Source: Doryteuthis pealeii
Lineage: Eukaryota; Mollusca; Cephalopoda; Myopsida; Loliginidae
Reading direction: 5' to 3'
Assembly (NCBI GenBank): GCA_023376005.1
Contig: CM042138.1
Coordinates: forward strand, 98,032,766-98,096,765
Length of the DNA: 64,000 nt
This document shows positions 11,218-22,927 of this stretch, piece after piece. The position numbers and the translations under genes were made by a program. Every line of letters begins with the position of its first letter. Positions within the stretch are counted from its first letter, which is position 1. The notes beneath the pieces are model-generated. The model made no database searches. It was given only the letters and a program-made list of their open reading frames with translations, and was not told the DNA's origin.

Positions 11218-11300
11218 TTATTTTTCAAGATAACAGTGAGTAATTTTTTCCCAATAGGATAATTTGATCTTTAAATTAACTGTTTTCCTTAACAACTTTT
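11218..11300 (-). repeat. Inverted fragment of the repeat at 1-500
   Basis: Its reverse complement shares 'cagttaattt', 'gatcaaattatcc' and 'attgggaaaaa' with positions 25-80 and 330-365. It is followed by a T-run and a G-run (11,305-11,318). Confidence 0.65.
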
Positions 11301-11479
11301 TTTTTTGGGGGGGGGGGGTGAAGAAAAAAAGTTTAAATGAAGTGTTGATAGTTGCGTCAAAATAGAATAAACTGGTCACGTGACATTGTTTTGGAGGTCC
11401 CTGCTGACTACATAACAAAACTATGCATTCATTTATAATTATTATGTCAGTTTTATTCTGTATAAACTGCATATGTGTT

Positions 11480-12115
11480 CCTTTACCTCAGTATTTATGT
11501 AATATATTTTGTCAATTAGATTTTGTAAAAGATAAGTTATTTATTAACTGCTCCTAATGCCACCCTGTCGTATCCGGCTCATTTGTGCCACACTACTCCC
11601 ACCACCCCTTTTTGCCTCACCGCCCCACTAGATCTCCCCCCCCCACCAACCAAGGAGGCAGTACCGTCCAATTTGGGAGCCACTGTTGTAGATCAAGAAC
11701 ACCCCTAAAGGATATAGGTGGTTGACTGAATGAGTTGTTTTACATATATACATATATGTATGTACACAGAGGTGCTGATAGGTACGCGTCCTGCATCCCT
11801 GACGCACAAAAATCTAAAAGGACAAAGTAAAATAATATCCATGCATCCCAGTGTCTTTCTTTTTTCTTCCCTCACCATTTCAAGCTAACTTTAAATACAT
11901 TTCAATAGTTTCTTAGAAATGAATTACACAGGATAGATTACAAGGTAGGAGTTAGACAGCTTTAGTTATTTCTCCGGATCATAAATAAAAACCCTACAAT
12001 CTATGAAGAAACTTTAGTTTGGACCCATAAATTTTCCCGGGAACTCTTTCAAAGCAAATATGTGTGTCCCAGGATGCACTAAATCAAAAAGCTATCAGCA
12101 TTATTATATATATAT

Positions 12116-12150
<35 letters not shown>

Positions 12151-12620
12151 CCGGATAGTTTAGCCATGAACTTGAAATATTGCTCAAGAACTTCTTGAAG
12201 ATATAAACGGGGAGAAAATCAAAATGGTAGTCAAAATGCTAAAATCAAAAATATCCCTAGGAGTTATCATTGTGGCAATATCAATTTGCAGCCGTCCAGT
12301 CTTGCCTACAGCCTCTTCCCACATTTATTTTTAATCTTTTTTTTTTTTTTGAAGACTACCACCAATTTTGGTCAAAACTGAAGAAGCCATGGGTTAGGTC
12401 GACAAATGTAAAAATAAACAAAACAATGCTATAATAGGCTTGTATTGTCATTTATTCATTCCTTGAAACAATCCTTTCAGCGCATTTGTAACGATACATC
12501 CCTCGTTCCAGGTGCACCTCTTGTCTCAATTTCACCATGTCACTTTGTTGTGTCAGACCCAGGGTTCAACATTAATGCTGTCCCGTCATCCCGGGGACGG
12601 TAAACATTTTCCTAAAAGTT
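11480..12620. other. Intergenic sequence with an (AT)n microsatellite
   Basis: The (AT)n tract spans ~12,104-12,150. No gene is visible. A phrase near 12,361 ('ttttggtcaaaactg') recurs at ~46,870, hinting at an unclassified dispersed repeat. Confidence 0.5.
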
Positions 12621-12629
12621 ATTACTACA

Positions 12630-12690
12630 AACAAAAGTTTGACCTTAAATAATAGATTTAATTAATTTTAATTCGTTTTTAAAAACGTAG
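12630..12690 (+). repeat. Fragment of the foldback family (left arm)
   Basis: It matches 3,598-3,655 closely, including 'acaaaagtttgaccttaaat'. Confidence 0.7.
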
Positions 12691-12699
12691 CAAACGATT

Positions 12700-13880
12700 T
12701 TTTGGGGCCACCCTAGTATTGATGATGCTAATGAATTAAACAAAAATATTTTGATTTCGGGATGGTCCAAACCCCATTTGGGACGGTTGATAATTTTTGT
12801 TTGGGACAGTCATGAAAAAAGTTAGTGTCGAGGCCTGGTCAGACCCCATCGCTATTGTGTTGACTTGAACTGCACCCAGTCGAGAAACAGCCAAAAGGGA
12901 ATACAAACAAACACCAGAGAATAACAACGACACAGATAGGGCGAAACCTTTCAGATTTAGAGAGAAGGTGTAACACTCAGCGTAATTTCCCCTGGATTAC
13001 TCACCCTTCGCTATAACTACAATGCCTCAAGGGGACATTTCCCCTCGGGTCTAATCTTCAACTCAATTAATCTCTTCTCTAAGTCCATCTAACTGATCTC
13101 TCCTGGCTGACTCATTTAGACCACTACCCCAGACTAACTGCCCAACTAGCACCCTTGTTCATTCCTGGCTGGATTCCCTATACTTTCAACTTTGTGTCAC
13201 ATCCTACCCATGGTGAACGAGTTTGGTAAATACCTACACACATGTATGCTATGCCTATGTCCATTCACACCTAGATGCATATGTATTATTGCACCCTAAT
13301 TTGTGTTTCTAGGTATGGAAGAGCATAGCGTGCTTCAGAGATGCCTGTGCTATTAAACAGCTCTGGGTGGTGCCGTTAGTTATGTTATTATTAACTGGTT
13401 CATCAGATAATACACCCCTCGCCAGTTAGACGCCACTAGAGATGATCACACTCTAGTGTGCTACCCATCTTGTTCAACGCTAGCAGATAAACTGGCTTTA
13501 AATAGAGTTTTGCCAATGCAGACCTCGGCTTCTGTACATCTGGTTGGCTAATGCTAAAGCCAATCAGCGTTCAGAGTAGGTGTTAAAAACAGGTTCACGT
13601 GGCTCAGACATTTTTTTTAATAATTCATTAGCATGACATATCACATTGAAGTGATTGATTTTTTTCTTTTTAACCAACACACTGCTTCCATTTTCAGATA
13701 AAGTAGTTCTTCCAAAGAATTTCTTGGTTTGCATAGATTATTGACATAGTTACTTTTTAGTATGTGGGTCATCAGGAAATTAGTTGGCATATTTCAACAC
13801 ATTGAGTATGAAAGGACTTGCGTTTAAATCTAAATATTTACGTTGTATATTAGAAGCAGAAAATATTATTTCTTTCCTTT
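12700..13880. other. Intergenic sequence with a SINE S1 3' end
   Basis: Positions ~13,185-13,235 ('tttgtgtcacatcctaccca', then 'gtttggtaaata') match the 3' end of SINE S1. The rest shows no gene. Confidence 0.5.
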
Positions 13881-13884
13881 AAAA

Positions 13885-14290
13885 CAGAGCTCAGCAGCCT
13901 TTTGAAGTGAGAGGGCCAAACGGCTATGCAGTATCACAGAGGAGGGTCATTATATCAAATATAATGTAAATAAATTTTCTTGAACTCTTACCACTCTGTC
14001 CAATAAGCTACCTTATTCTGGAATTTTAAAGAAAAACAAGGAATTTAATATAATTTTACTGCAAGAATAGCAGAAAAACAACTAACACAATAAAAATTTG
14101 AAATATATTTGAGACACTTGTTTCTGCTTATTGTATGATAACTTCTCCACATCAGGTAAAAAATTTGTCTCTGACTGGAGCAAAACATCATCCAAGTGGT
14201 TGTTAATTAGAGTCCAGGTGTTAAGTTGGCGGGCCGGATGAAAATCACTTGTGGCTTGCAGAGCGGAGTTTACCAAACCCTGCTCTAAGA
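13885..14290. repeat. Decayed repeat with hAT-like outer ends
   Basis: The ends 'gagctcagcagccttttgaa' and 'ccaaaccctgctctaag' resemble the 'CAGTGCTC…' termini of non-autonomous hAT elements. No protein is recognised, and the assignment is tentative. Confidence 0.3.
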
Positions 14291-14799
14291 AGAAACAGAA
14301 ACTGTTTTTTGTCCTCCAAATTAAGTTTAATTATTAGAAAGGCCTTTCTGATGTCTGCTAGGAGAACATGGGCTTGAACAGCAGGGAGAAGTTCCAACAT
14401 ATCATTCATTACATTTACCCCTGGGTATGCAGCCTCATTGAGAACAGTTTCCCCATGTCTTTAGGGAGCAGTTGAAGACTTGTCTTATTCTTGTGGTAGC
14501 TTGTTCTCCTAATTTGCTGATAGGTTGGTGAGGCATCCAAATGCAATCAGAGAAGTTGTCTGGAGAGGCTTCAAATCTCTCTCCTTGATTCCTTCCACTT
14601 CCTGCTGGTACAAGTCTTGGTGCTAATGCAGAATAGCGCACAAGTGATAAAAGCATTAGATTATGTATAAAAAGCATTGGATTTCAGTACATTCACAGAA
14701 ATTCCTGAAAGCTTTGAGTAGTTAAAACAAAATTTTAAAAAGAGAACGCCAAAACGATTTATAAATTTTCATAGCAAAAAAACATTTACCTTTTATTTT

Positions 14800-15230
14800 A
14801 TTTTTTCCCCTTTGAGTAGGGATTTACATGAAACAGAGACTTGAATGGAAGGCATATTTTCACTACTACTACTACAAGTCGAAAAGTTGTTGTCTGCTGG
14901 ATCATAATCCCCAAAAACTCAGAGGGCATGGTTGCTCTCCCAACATTATACTTTCTCCTGTTAAAAACTGTCTTGTCTATTTCAACCGTGTGCCCTGGTC
15001 CACCAATAATTCTGGGGTTGTTGATGAAATGTTCGCAGCAGACATCTCTGATCAAAATTCTTCCAGTCAATTACTGTGTGTTCCAACGAAATCCAGCACA
15101 CCCTCTCTATATTACAGTAACTGGGCATTTTGTAGGACCACAAATAAATAATCTTTAAAATCTGCTGCAATTCCAATGTTGACCTCTCGAAAAAAGAGCC
15201 TTATCGAAAAGTATTTCTTACTTTTTTTTT
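14800..15230 (-). pseudogene. Merlin / ISXO2-like (IS1595-type DDE) transposase remnant
   Basis: On the minus strand the frame at ~15,176-15,055 reads 'KIIYLWSYKMPSYCNIE' and 'SLEHTVIDWKNF', matching the region before the catalytic core of ISXO2-like transposases. After a frameshift the frame at ~15,055-14,860 reads 'INNPRIIGGPGHTVEIDKTV' then 'RRKYNVGR', the family's 'GGPG.VEID' block with its first catalytic Asp. The rest of the DDE core is missing or scrambled, so it cannot encode a transposase. Confidence 0.75.
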
Positions 15231-15441
15231 CAGAAGAAGCCTCTTTACAAAAATCACCCTTCTATGGAAGACAAAACTTTAAATACCAACTCAGAGAAAT
15301 TCATTTTTTTAATTTTTTTTTTTTATTTAAGACTGTTTTCCTAGCATTCTATGTGTAAAAATAAATCATACCATTTCTCTAATTCAGGACTTTCTGTCAT
15401 CTAATGGTTTTTATACATAAAATGTGATTCAAATCACTTGC

Positions 15442-15673
15442 GCACTATTCTGCATTTGTACCCAAGTTTTTGTGATGAGTCTTGTAGAAGTTCTTGGCTT
15501 GTGAATAATCAACTGTTTTATCAAACACCTTGAGTGCAATTTGGTAGTTCTGATTTTGTCTTCATGTTAGGGCAGATCTATTAGCAAATTGTTATTCAGA
15601 CATTTGAAGTAAGAAATGCAAACCTGTAAATTTTAATACTCCAAGGGTGAAAAACATGAAGATGAAAAGAGTT
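15442..15673 (+). repeat. 232 bp tandem duplication, copy 1
   Basis: It begins 'gcactattctgcatttg' and ends 'gaaaagagtt'. It is followed immediately by copy 2 at 15,674-15,905, and I saw no difference between them. This is a recent duplication or an assembly effect. Confidence 0.9.
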
Positions 15674-15905
15674 GCACTATTCTGCATTTGTACCCAAGTT
15701 TTTGTGATGAGTCTTGTAGAAGTTCTTGGCTTGTGAATAATCAACTGTTTTATCAAACACCTTGAGTGCAATTTGGTAGTTCTGATTTTGTCTTCATGTT
15801 AGGGCAGATCTATTAGCAAATTGTTATTCAGACATTTGAAGTAAGAAATGCAAACCTGTAAATTTTAATACTCCAAGGGTGAAAAACATGAAGATGAAAA
15901 GAGTT
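15674..15905 (+). repeat. 232 bp tandem duplication, copy 2
   Basis: Reads identical to 15,442-15,673. No coding content. Confidence 0.9.
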
Positions 15906-16197
15906 AAGAAAATGGTGAATAAAAGGAATGGTTGAAAAATAAACCTCATTCCATGAAAGTATCTTGATCTTCCTATGAACATTTTCACCAACCTTGTATT
16001 TTTGAAAAGTATTGAATTTCAAGAAAACTATCTGTATATTTTATGCTGTTGAAAAATTTATATTTTTGAGGGGCGTGGTACTGTGGCACTATATATTGAT
16101 CTTAGACAGTGCACAGAAACTAAACTTTGATATTAGATTTTAAAAAAATTTTTTTTAAAAAATACCCCAAAAACTGCTGATTTATTCATAAATAATC

Positions 16198-16490
16198 CTT
16201 TCTTTCTTTTTTTTTTTTCTTTTTCTTTTTCCTTTTTTTTCTTTTTTCTTTTTTTTTTTCTTTTTTCTTTTTCTTTCTTTTTTTTTTTTTCTTTTTTTCT
16301 TTTTTCTTTTCTTTTTTTTTTTTTTTTTTTTTTGCACAGATACTAAACTTTGATCCTAGATAAAAAAAAAAAAAGACAAAAAAAACTGCTGATTCATTCA
16401 TAAATAATCCTTTTTTTTTTTTCTTTCTTTTTGTTTTCTTTTTTTTTTTTTTCTTTCATTTTTTCTTTTTTTTCTTTTTCCCCTCCCCTT
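16198..16490. repeat. Long poly-T / polypyrimidine tracts
   Basis: T-rich tracts with scattered C. The flanking phrase 'ctgattcattcataaataat' occurs twice (~16,170 and ~16,390), so the tract and its flank are themselves duplicated. The minus-strand Lys/Glu-rich frame here is an artefact of composition. Confidence 0.8.
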
Positions 16491-16652
16491 TTTTTCTATG
16501 GGAGTTAAACCAATTATTTGTCAAATATCTTTTGCCAAGTATTAGATTCTCCTGATGCTTGTCTAAAACCAAAAATGGTAGAGAAATAGAAGTATTATTA
16601 TTCTTTGTCTTGCCTTTGTCTATATCTCTACCAATCATATATACACACAACT

Positions 16653-16935
16653 GTGGAGGTGTTGTGTAATGGTTATCGTCTTAGAAAATGAACATGATGA
16701 ACCAAGTTCAAATCCTGGACTAGGCTGTTTGTATTTCACACCCTTGGGAAAGGTATGAAGCAAAGTATTCTCCCTCCAGCTATGGGTAAATAGTAGGGCA
16801 GACTGGACTCTTTGATCATGGTATGGCAACCGGTCTAGGAGAAGGAAAACTCTGAATTTCAACCTGTTAAACTCCACTTAAGAATACTGACCTTGTGTCG
16901 CATCTTGCTTGTGTGAATGGGTTGGGTAAATACAT
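16653..16935 (+). repeat. SINE family S1 copy (tRNA-derived)
   Basis: The head holds 'gtgtaatggttatcg' (A-box-like) and 'caagttcaaatcctgg' (B-box-like). The body continues with 'cccttgggaaaggtatga', 'agctatgggtaaatagta' and 'ctaggagaaggaaaactctg'. The tail is 'cttgtgtcgcatcttgc' followed by 'ttgggtaaatac'. S1 is the most frequent SINE in the window. Confidence 0.8.
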
Positions 16936-17047
16936 GTGCAAACAACTGCATAATACAGTTTTCTAAAAATAAGAAAACTTATTTAAAAATGAAAGTGAAT
17001 TTTATTTACATCCTCAGAAGATTAATAAAAAGAAGATGATTATTCCT

Positions 17048-17242
17048 AAAAAGTTCTCAACCTTTTTTAACCTATGGCCCCCTTTGATTCCTATTTTACT
17101 TAGGTGAACAACCCCACCCCCCCCCCCCCTGCATAGCCATTTGATTTTTTAAAATCCTATTGTATTTTTATGATTTAATGTTTTTTGGTTGCCTGGACCC
17201 CCACTCCCAAAAAGTTATTTGGTCCCTAGTCGAGAACCACTG
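17048..17242. mobile_element. Short hAT-like MITE
   Basis: The left end 'gttctcaacctttttt' and right end 'ctagtcgagaaccactg' are inverted repeats of the CAGTGGTTCTCAACC type known from non-autonomous hAT elements. The ~195 bp body is non-coding with a C-run. The flanks 'cctaaaaa' and 'ccttaaag' may be a degraded 8 bp target duplication. Confidence 0.6.
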
Positions 17243-17944
17243 CCTTAAAGCATTTATTGCATCAGTATATTTTTGTGAAGTGTATTAAAATGAAAATAAA
17301 ATGGCAGTTTCATGTCATATCAAAAGAAGTTTCAGGTGCTTCGACCAATAGAAAACTTGCTGGAATAATTGGTGAATGCCAAGGTGACTCTTTTGAAGAA
17401 AATTAATGTTTTATTCCTTGTTCATTTCTGTCTTGGTAAATATAACTTCAGTTTCATTTTTTATTTTTTTATTTTTTATTTTTTGAGCACACCTCGTGTT
17501 TGTTTTTCAAAGATATTTTGTTTTCTGTTTATATCATTTATCAAAATGAATTATATTTATATTTTTGACTTATAAGTATTATTTTCTGCTTGTTAAGTGC
17601 CTAAAAGTCTTTTTTCCTTTCTTTTTTTTTCAAACAGGACAAATAATTTTGAACCTGTTTTACTTTCTTCCCCAACCCTCCAAACAGTACAAATTAGTAT
17701 ATACCTGTTTGTACTTTTTTTTTTCTCTCACACTAGACCTTATTTTGAACAACGTTTACTTACTACTACCCCCTTCACAGTCGATATTATTTTGAACTGA
17801 TTAGATTTACGTTTTCCCTTCTGTTACAGTAAAATTCCCCACCCTACAACACACTGGACATATTATTTTGAAACCCCCACATACACACATTGATTACTGT
17901 AGCTGAACTTTTTTTTTTCTAATTCCTAAAACAAATTCCTTGTT

Positions 17945-18560
17945 TAGACTAGCAAATATATGCACCCTCCAGGTGCAAGTATTTAAGTTTTAATGTAATA
18001 GAATATTATATTAAATTAGAAAGTCTTATGAAACTCAGTAAGAATGCAGATGAAAAGATTTAAAACAGAGGGGGTATAATAAAAAAATAGAACAACTGAA
18101 ACTTACTCTTCTATCATTCCTGTCTTTCATTGCTAGGTTTTCTAATTTAGCTATTTAATTAAAATAGGAAGTAAAGAAAATTATGCTTATTTTTTCTTGT
18201 TAATTGATTTCTTTTAAGATTTATCTCCGAGATTTTTGCTCATATTCATCAAGATAAAACCAAACAATTAGAAATCAATAATACCAAGAACATATTTATT
18301 AAAATAAAATTTTAAATATCAATATGCAAATTAACCTTCCCGTTCACACTGTAAACCGCTATTTTTTTGTATATATAAATATAATTGCATGTTATTAGCA
18401 TATAGATATGGTCAACAGTATTAATAATGTAAAACAAATTTATCAATATTTGAGTTTTAAATAAAGATAAAATTATGGAGAATGTGACGTAAATAACTCA
18501 GGGAATTGTGACTTGGGTAGTAATATAGTTTCAGTTACAGACAGAAAAACACACTATTTT
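17945..18560 (+). repeat. Dispersed AT-rich repeat with 'gcaccctccaggtgc' hairpin start
   Basis: It starts with a small hairpin ('gcaccctccaggtgc'). It continues through 'gaaatcaataatacc' and 'tatgcaaattaaccttccc', and ends with 'agtttcagttacagacag'. Parts recur at 20,630-20,700, 37,000-37,260 and 39,885-40,070 (plus strand) and 45,630-45,970 (minus strand). The class is unknown. No coding capacity was found. Confidence 0.65.
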
Positions 18561-18907
18561 ATTATATTAAGAGATATTGTTTTTTCCCACCCCCTCCCCA
18601 TTACGCTGATTTTTTTTTTTTTCTTCAATTGGACATGTGATAAAACAGTAAATAAAGGTTTTTTTTTAAGTTTTGATTCAATGTATCTCACAAATAATAA
18701 TGCACTCCAAAGGAAAAAAAGAACACTTTTTCTAATTTAAATTTACTGCTACTCCCTTGGAGATTATCTACCTCTATTCCCTTTTATCATTCATTATTGC
18801 ATCAATTACTTTAATTTTTTATTCATATAACAACAAACTTTATAAGAAATTAAAAGATTTGATTTCCCTTATTTACTTCCCCTTCAGTACTTTAGTTTAG
18901 TATCGTC

Positions 18908-18983
18908 TACTAAAATGCACTAAACATCCTTGTTTTCTAAAAGCTAAATTTTGCGAAAACAAGGATTTTAGTGCATTTTAGTA
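18908..18983. repeat. ~29 bp hairpin with 19-base loop
   Basis: 'tactaaaatgcactaaa' plus 'catccttgtttt' pairs with 'aaaacaaggattttagtgca' plus 'ttttagta', with a single bulged base. It could be a palindromic MITE core or a hairpin transcript. Nothing marks it as expressed. Confidence 0.7.
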
Positions 18984-18989
18984 AACAAT

Positions 18990-19490
18990 CTTTGATGCTA
19001 TTTCCTCAAACAACGGTGCAAGTAAAAGATCTAATTTTTGGTATCAGTATTCAGTATACTATCACACAACTTTTGCATAGATGGACAATTTGATATTTTT
19101 AAAAAGTGAAAAATCGACATACCCTACTGTACATATATAATCAAATTGTTTCTATTAGTTAATAACTTTAATACCTGAAGCATATGCTGTATCCTCATAT
19201 TTTAAAATTATATAAATAACCAGGTTAGTTCATATTAGGAATGATTCTAAGCAGGGCCTTTTTAATATCGGAATATTAAAATTGGTATAGTCAATTTGAG
19301 AGCTCAATGTACAATAATTAGGGAATTATATACAGAGCAATACATTGGCAAAGAAAAGACTTAAATACCAGTTATATTAACATTTATGAATTCATTTCCA
19401 CCGATATTAACCAGCTTCATCAGACTGCTAATCCTGATAATAATGATGAAAATAAACTTATAACTTATATATGACCTATATTTAAATTTA
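18990..19490. other. Intergenic sequence, nothing recognised
   Basis: AT-rich, with no gene and no repeat match noticed. Confidence 0.4.
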
Positions 19491-19704
19491 GCTCAGTCGG
19501 TAGAGCACCAGACCAGGAACCACAAGGCTCCTGGTTTGATACTGCCCCTCACCAACTCAGTGCATGTGTAGCACAGGGATCTGTGCAGTAAAGTGAGGAG
19601 CTTATGGTAGGTGCGGTGCTCCACCTCAGACACAAAACAATCTCCTTGGTCTAGTCTCCCTCACTGTCATTCTGATACCAACATTAGGCCACCCCGACGA
19701 CTTT

Positions 19705-19705
<1 letters not shown>
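19491..19705 (+). repeat. SINE family S4 copy (tRNA-derived, clear A and B boxes)
   Basis: It begins 'agctcagtcggtagagca', a near-canonical tRNA A-box region, with 'ctggtttgatactg' as the B box. The body is 'gcacagggatctgtgcag' then 'gctccacctcagaca'. A second copy lies at 33,714-33,955. It lacks a folded tRNA downstream half, so it is a SINE head and not a tRNA gene. An (AT)n tract follows at 19,710-19,738. Confidence 0.8.
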
Positions 19706-19741
<36 letters not shown>

Positions 19742-19774
19742 TGTAGATAGAAGGAAAGTGGTCAAGAAATGAAT

Positions 19775-19906
19775 AACTCAAAACAAGTCACGGGGTGAAA
19801 CAGTTTCGTCCATGTTCACAGACGTCTTCAGTCATTGTAACTTTATTAAAGCAAAGCATACGTTTAAGTACAGGTGGCGGCAGATCCTAAACCCATCCAC
19901 CCTTCC

Positions 19907-19955
<49 letters not shown>
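19775..19955. repeat. Repeat fragment with 'gtttcgtccatgttcacaga' and (AT)n/(T)n tract
   Basis: The phrase followed by 'cgtcttcagtca' resembles the 'cgaaac…cttcag' cores of Penelope/DIRS-like termini. The (AT)n at ~19,908-19,937 runs into ~30 T. Confidence 0.4.
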
Positions 19956-19967
<12 letters not shown>

Positions 19968-20129
19968 CAAAAGATAAAAACAGAAATGTCTCAAAATTGA
20001 ATTTTCCCTTTTGTTCCAGTATTACAATAAATGTAAACAGACTTTTGTCTTATTTCCCAGTTAGAGCTAAATTAATAAATGAGACTTCAGCATGTACTGA
20101 AAGAAACTTGAGTCCTTTGTTTATCAAAA

Positions 20130-20205
20130 ATGACTTGATTCAGCATTAAATGACCCAAAAAGGGTTGATATACCATTAAGTAAACCAATCAGCCAAACCT
20201 TAGAA
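20130..20205 (+). repeat. Shared SINE 3' tail
   Basis: 'gacttgattcagcattaaat' followed by 'gggttgatataccatt'. The same tail appears at 55,970-56,040 and on SINE S2 copies. Confidence 0.6.
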
Positions 20206-21265
20206 ATGTAGACTGTTTTTGTTCTAAATGAAAGAAAGTGGGAACACATATATATTTATATAACGCAAATTTATAGTAGTTTAAAATATACCAACACAAA
20301 TTTATAATAGATTATTTTGTAGACTAATCTAATTTGCACCTTAATGCTTTGTAAGACCTAACTGGCTAAATGATTTTCAACCCATCAATATACTTCAAGG
20401 TAATATTGGTTAAAATTTTGTCTACTCTTGCCATACAGATTTTTTTCTCTTTTTTTCTTTCAACTCAAGAAAGAAATTGTAAATCTAACTGGTGGATTTT
20501 AAATTCCTCACATTTGATCAATTCTCCATTACTATTACTAGCAAAAACAATGGAAAGGATTCAAAAGTCGAATTATAAGGAACAGTTTTTATTTATTTTA
20601 TTAATATTAATTGTTCTTTATTCTATGTATTGACGATTTTGAATATTATGACGTAATCAGTGATATCATTTCAGTTACAGACAAATAGAGACCGATTCTC
20701 CATTATTAATAGATCAATTTTTACTAAATTTTTTTTTTTTTTTTTTTCTTAATTTTAATTGCTTTTTATTACAACAGATACGCTTCATGAACATCCTTTC
20801 ATGGCTATCCTTTACACCTTCCACGGTGAAACTTCTACTCACATCACATTTTTGCCTTGTGAGTAGCCTGGTTGTCTATACCAGCTGCTTTATCATCTAA
20901 GCTATAAGAACAAGTGGTATACCGGGAGTTCAAAAATACTCCGATAAACCAATCTATTACTCTAGTCTCCAATCAGTCAGTACAGTGTTATTGTTTTTAT
21001 CTGTTTTATGTGCAATCAAAGCTGTACAGATCAAGAATCTCCAAGCAATATAGTTTCATTAGGAGTATAAGGATAAACAAGCTAAACTATCTGACCAATT
21101 ACTACTGAGTATTGGATTTAATTGTCACCAAGTGCCCCATATTTTTTGCTTTGTGCCAAATCTAATTTTAGCTTAGTAAGTAATTTTCTAAATCATACCG
21201 TGGGTGCTTCACATGTTATATTGAGTTAGCTACCTAAGCTTCCAATTCATTATATCTGGTCTTAT
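20206..21265. other. Intergenic sequence with a short S5-like piece
   Basis: No gene is visible. Positions ~21,125-21,180 ('gtgccccatattttttgctt') resemble the right half of the S5 copy at 21,268-21,405. Confidence 0.4.
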
Positions 21266-21267
21266 AT

Positions 21268-21405
21268 GGGCACCCCATATAGCCTAATGGTTAGCAAGCT
21301 AGCTTACCAGACCATTTTTAATGAGTTCAATTCTCACTGGGTGCCCCATACTTCTCACCTTGTACCACATCTAAGCTAAGCTTAGTAAATCACTATATCT
21401 GATCT
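21268..21405 (+). repeat. SINE-like family S5 (tRNA-derived head)
   Basis: 'tagcctaatggttagcaagc' is A-box-like and 'gagttcaattctcactgg' is B-box-like. It is followed by 'cttgtaccacatctaagc'. A degraded fragment lies just upstream (~21,125-21,180). Confidence 0.55.
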
Positions 21406-21419
21406 TATAAAGCTAAGGG

Positions 21420-21645
21420 TGGGAGTCCCTGTGGCATAATAGCTAACATACTGGAGTGCAACATTGTTGTAAGCGAGTTTGAACTCCAGTCATGTTATTA
21501 CGTTCACTAATACCCTTGGGAAAGGTATGAAATCCCTCAGCTATGGGTTAAAGATCACTACTGTCTACAAAGATGGTTTTGGCATTAAATAACCCTCAAA
21601 AGTTGATATACCATTAAACAAAGAAACCAACCATAAAGCTAAGCT
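21420..21645 (+). repeat. SINE family S2 copy
   Basis: The head is 'gtggcataatagctaacata', with 'gagtttgaactcc' as B-box-like element. Next come 'cccttgggaaaggtatga' and 'cagctatgggttaa'. The tail is 'ggcattaaataaccctca' then 'gttgatataccattaaac'. Confidence 0.75.
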
Positions 21646-21949
21646 TAATTATAGCATGAATATATTTAGAAGCATCCTCATCTCCTAAACAAAAAAAAAT
21701 GTTAATTAGAATTAGTTTTCTTGTTGCTCCTTTTTTTTTTTTGGGGGGGGGTCAGCATTCTTAGGAATTGTACTTAGGTTTACCTACCATTCAGTAACCA
21801 ATGATATACTAAGGAGTGCTAAAAAGTTCTCAGCCTTACCAAAAGAGGTTGCAGACTTTTTTCTTTTTATTTCTTAATGAAGTGATGTGTAATATAACAC
21901 TAGCATATTAGATATGTCCATTGCCAACTCATTTAATTCTTGGAGGGGA

Positions 21950-22178
21950 TATCCCATGTCATAGTGGCTAATGGGCTGGACTGTGACATCATAGTAAGCG
22001 AATTCAAACTCCAGTCATACTATTACATTCACTTTCGGACTAATACTCTTGGGAAAGGTATGAACCCCCCCTCGTCTCCTCAGTCCTGGGTTGAATAGTA
22101 TCACTACTGTTCTTCTACAAGGATGGCTTTGGCATTAAATAACCCATGACAGTTAATATGCCATTAAACAAAAAACTA
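21950..22178 (+). repeat. SINE family S2 copy
   Basis: Same layout as the copy at 21,420-21,645: 'catagtggctaatggg' head, 'cttgggaaaggtatgaa' body, 'ggcattaaataaccca' tail. Confidence 0.75.
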
Positions 22179-22629
22179 AAATGATGAATATATGTAATAG
22201 CCTATACTTTTTCATGACTATAAGGTCATACCCTTCTTTAGCTGAGAACATTTTAGCACCCCTCATTAAAAAAGAAAACACTAATGTGTACAAAAACGAG
22301 CTCTAATGTATTATATAGCACATATTGATTAAAAAAAGTTAGAAAGAATATCATAGCTGACATTTATGAAAGTTTTATCAAATATTATTTGTTCAAATTA
22401 TTGGAGTGTATGGAATATCTTGAAAACTTTAATTTTGAATATGGAAAATAGACCAAAAGATGAAATATAAATCTGATTCTTGTAGAATCAAACATAAAAC
22501 CTTTGTTGAGTTTAAAGAAAAATTCTGCATTAAAAAAGGTGATTGTATTAATGCAGTTTGTAGAGATTATTTTTGCTCAGTTTATGTTTTTAAAAAAATG
22601 CAATTTAATTTTTATACAATTATCTACTT

Positions 22630-22732
22630 GTTTTGTTTTTTTGTTTTTTTTGTTTGTTTTTTTCGGGGAAGGGTTCTAATTTTTGGGGACATTTTTTCCT
22701 CATTTTAAAGATTTTTTTTTTTTTTCTCGTGC

Positions 22733-22767
<35 letters not shown>

Positions 22768-22800
22768 CCTTTGTCTTTTTTTTTTTTTTTTTTCTTCTTC
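22630..22800. repeat. Poly-T tract
   Basis: Long T-runs with scattered C and G. Frames reading through it are artefacts. Confidence 0.8.
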
Positions 22801-22927
22801 TTTACTGCTTTTTGCTTTCTACTTGTTGGACAAATGTTAAACACTGACTTTTTTTATTTTGAATAAATAAATATACAAAATCTTTTCTTTTGCTCATATT
22901 TAATTTTGTCACACTTTTTATTTGCTT

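Noticed and set aside
14828..15158. Two overlapping plus-strand frames of ~105 codons
   Set aside because: Antisense to the Merlin transposase relic.
16186..16401. Lys/Glu-rich minus-strand frame
   Set aside because: It translates a poly-T/polypyrimidine tract only.
19491..19565. tRNA gene candidate
   Set aside because: Good A and B boxes, but the sequence does not fold as a full tRNA and continues as a repeated SINE body.
22620..22866. Lys-rich and Phe-rich frames on both strands
   Set aside because: Pure homopolymer translation.
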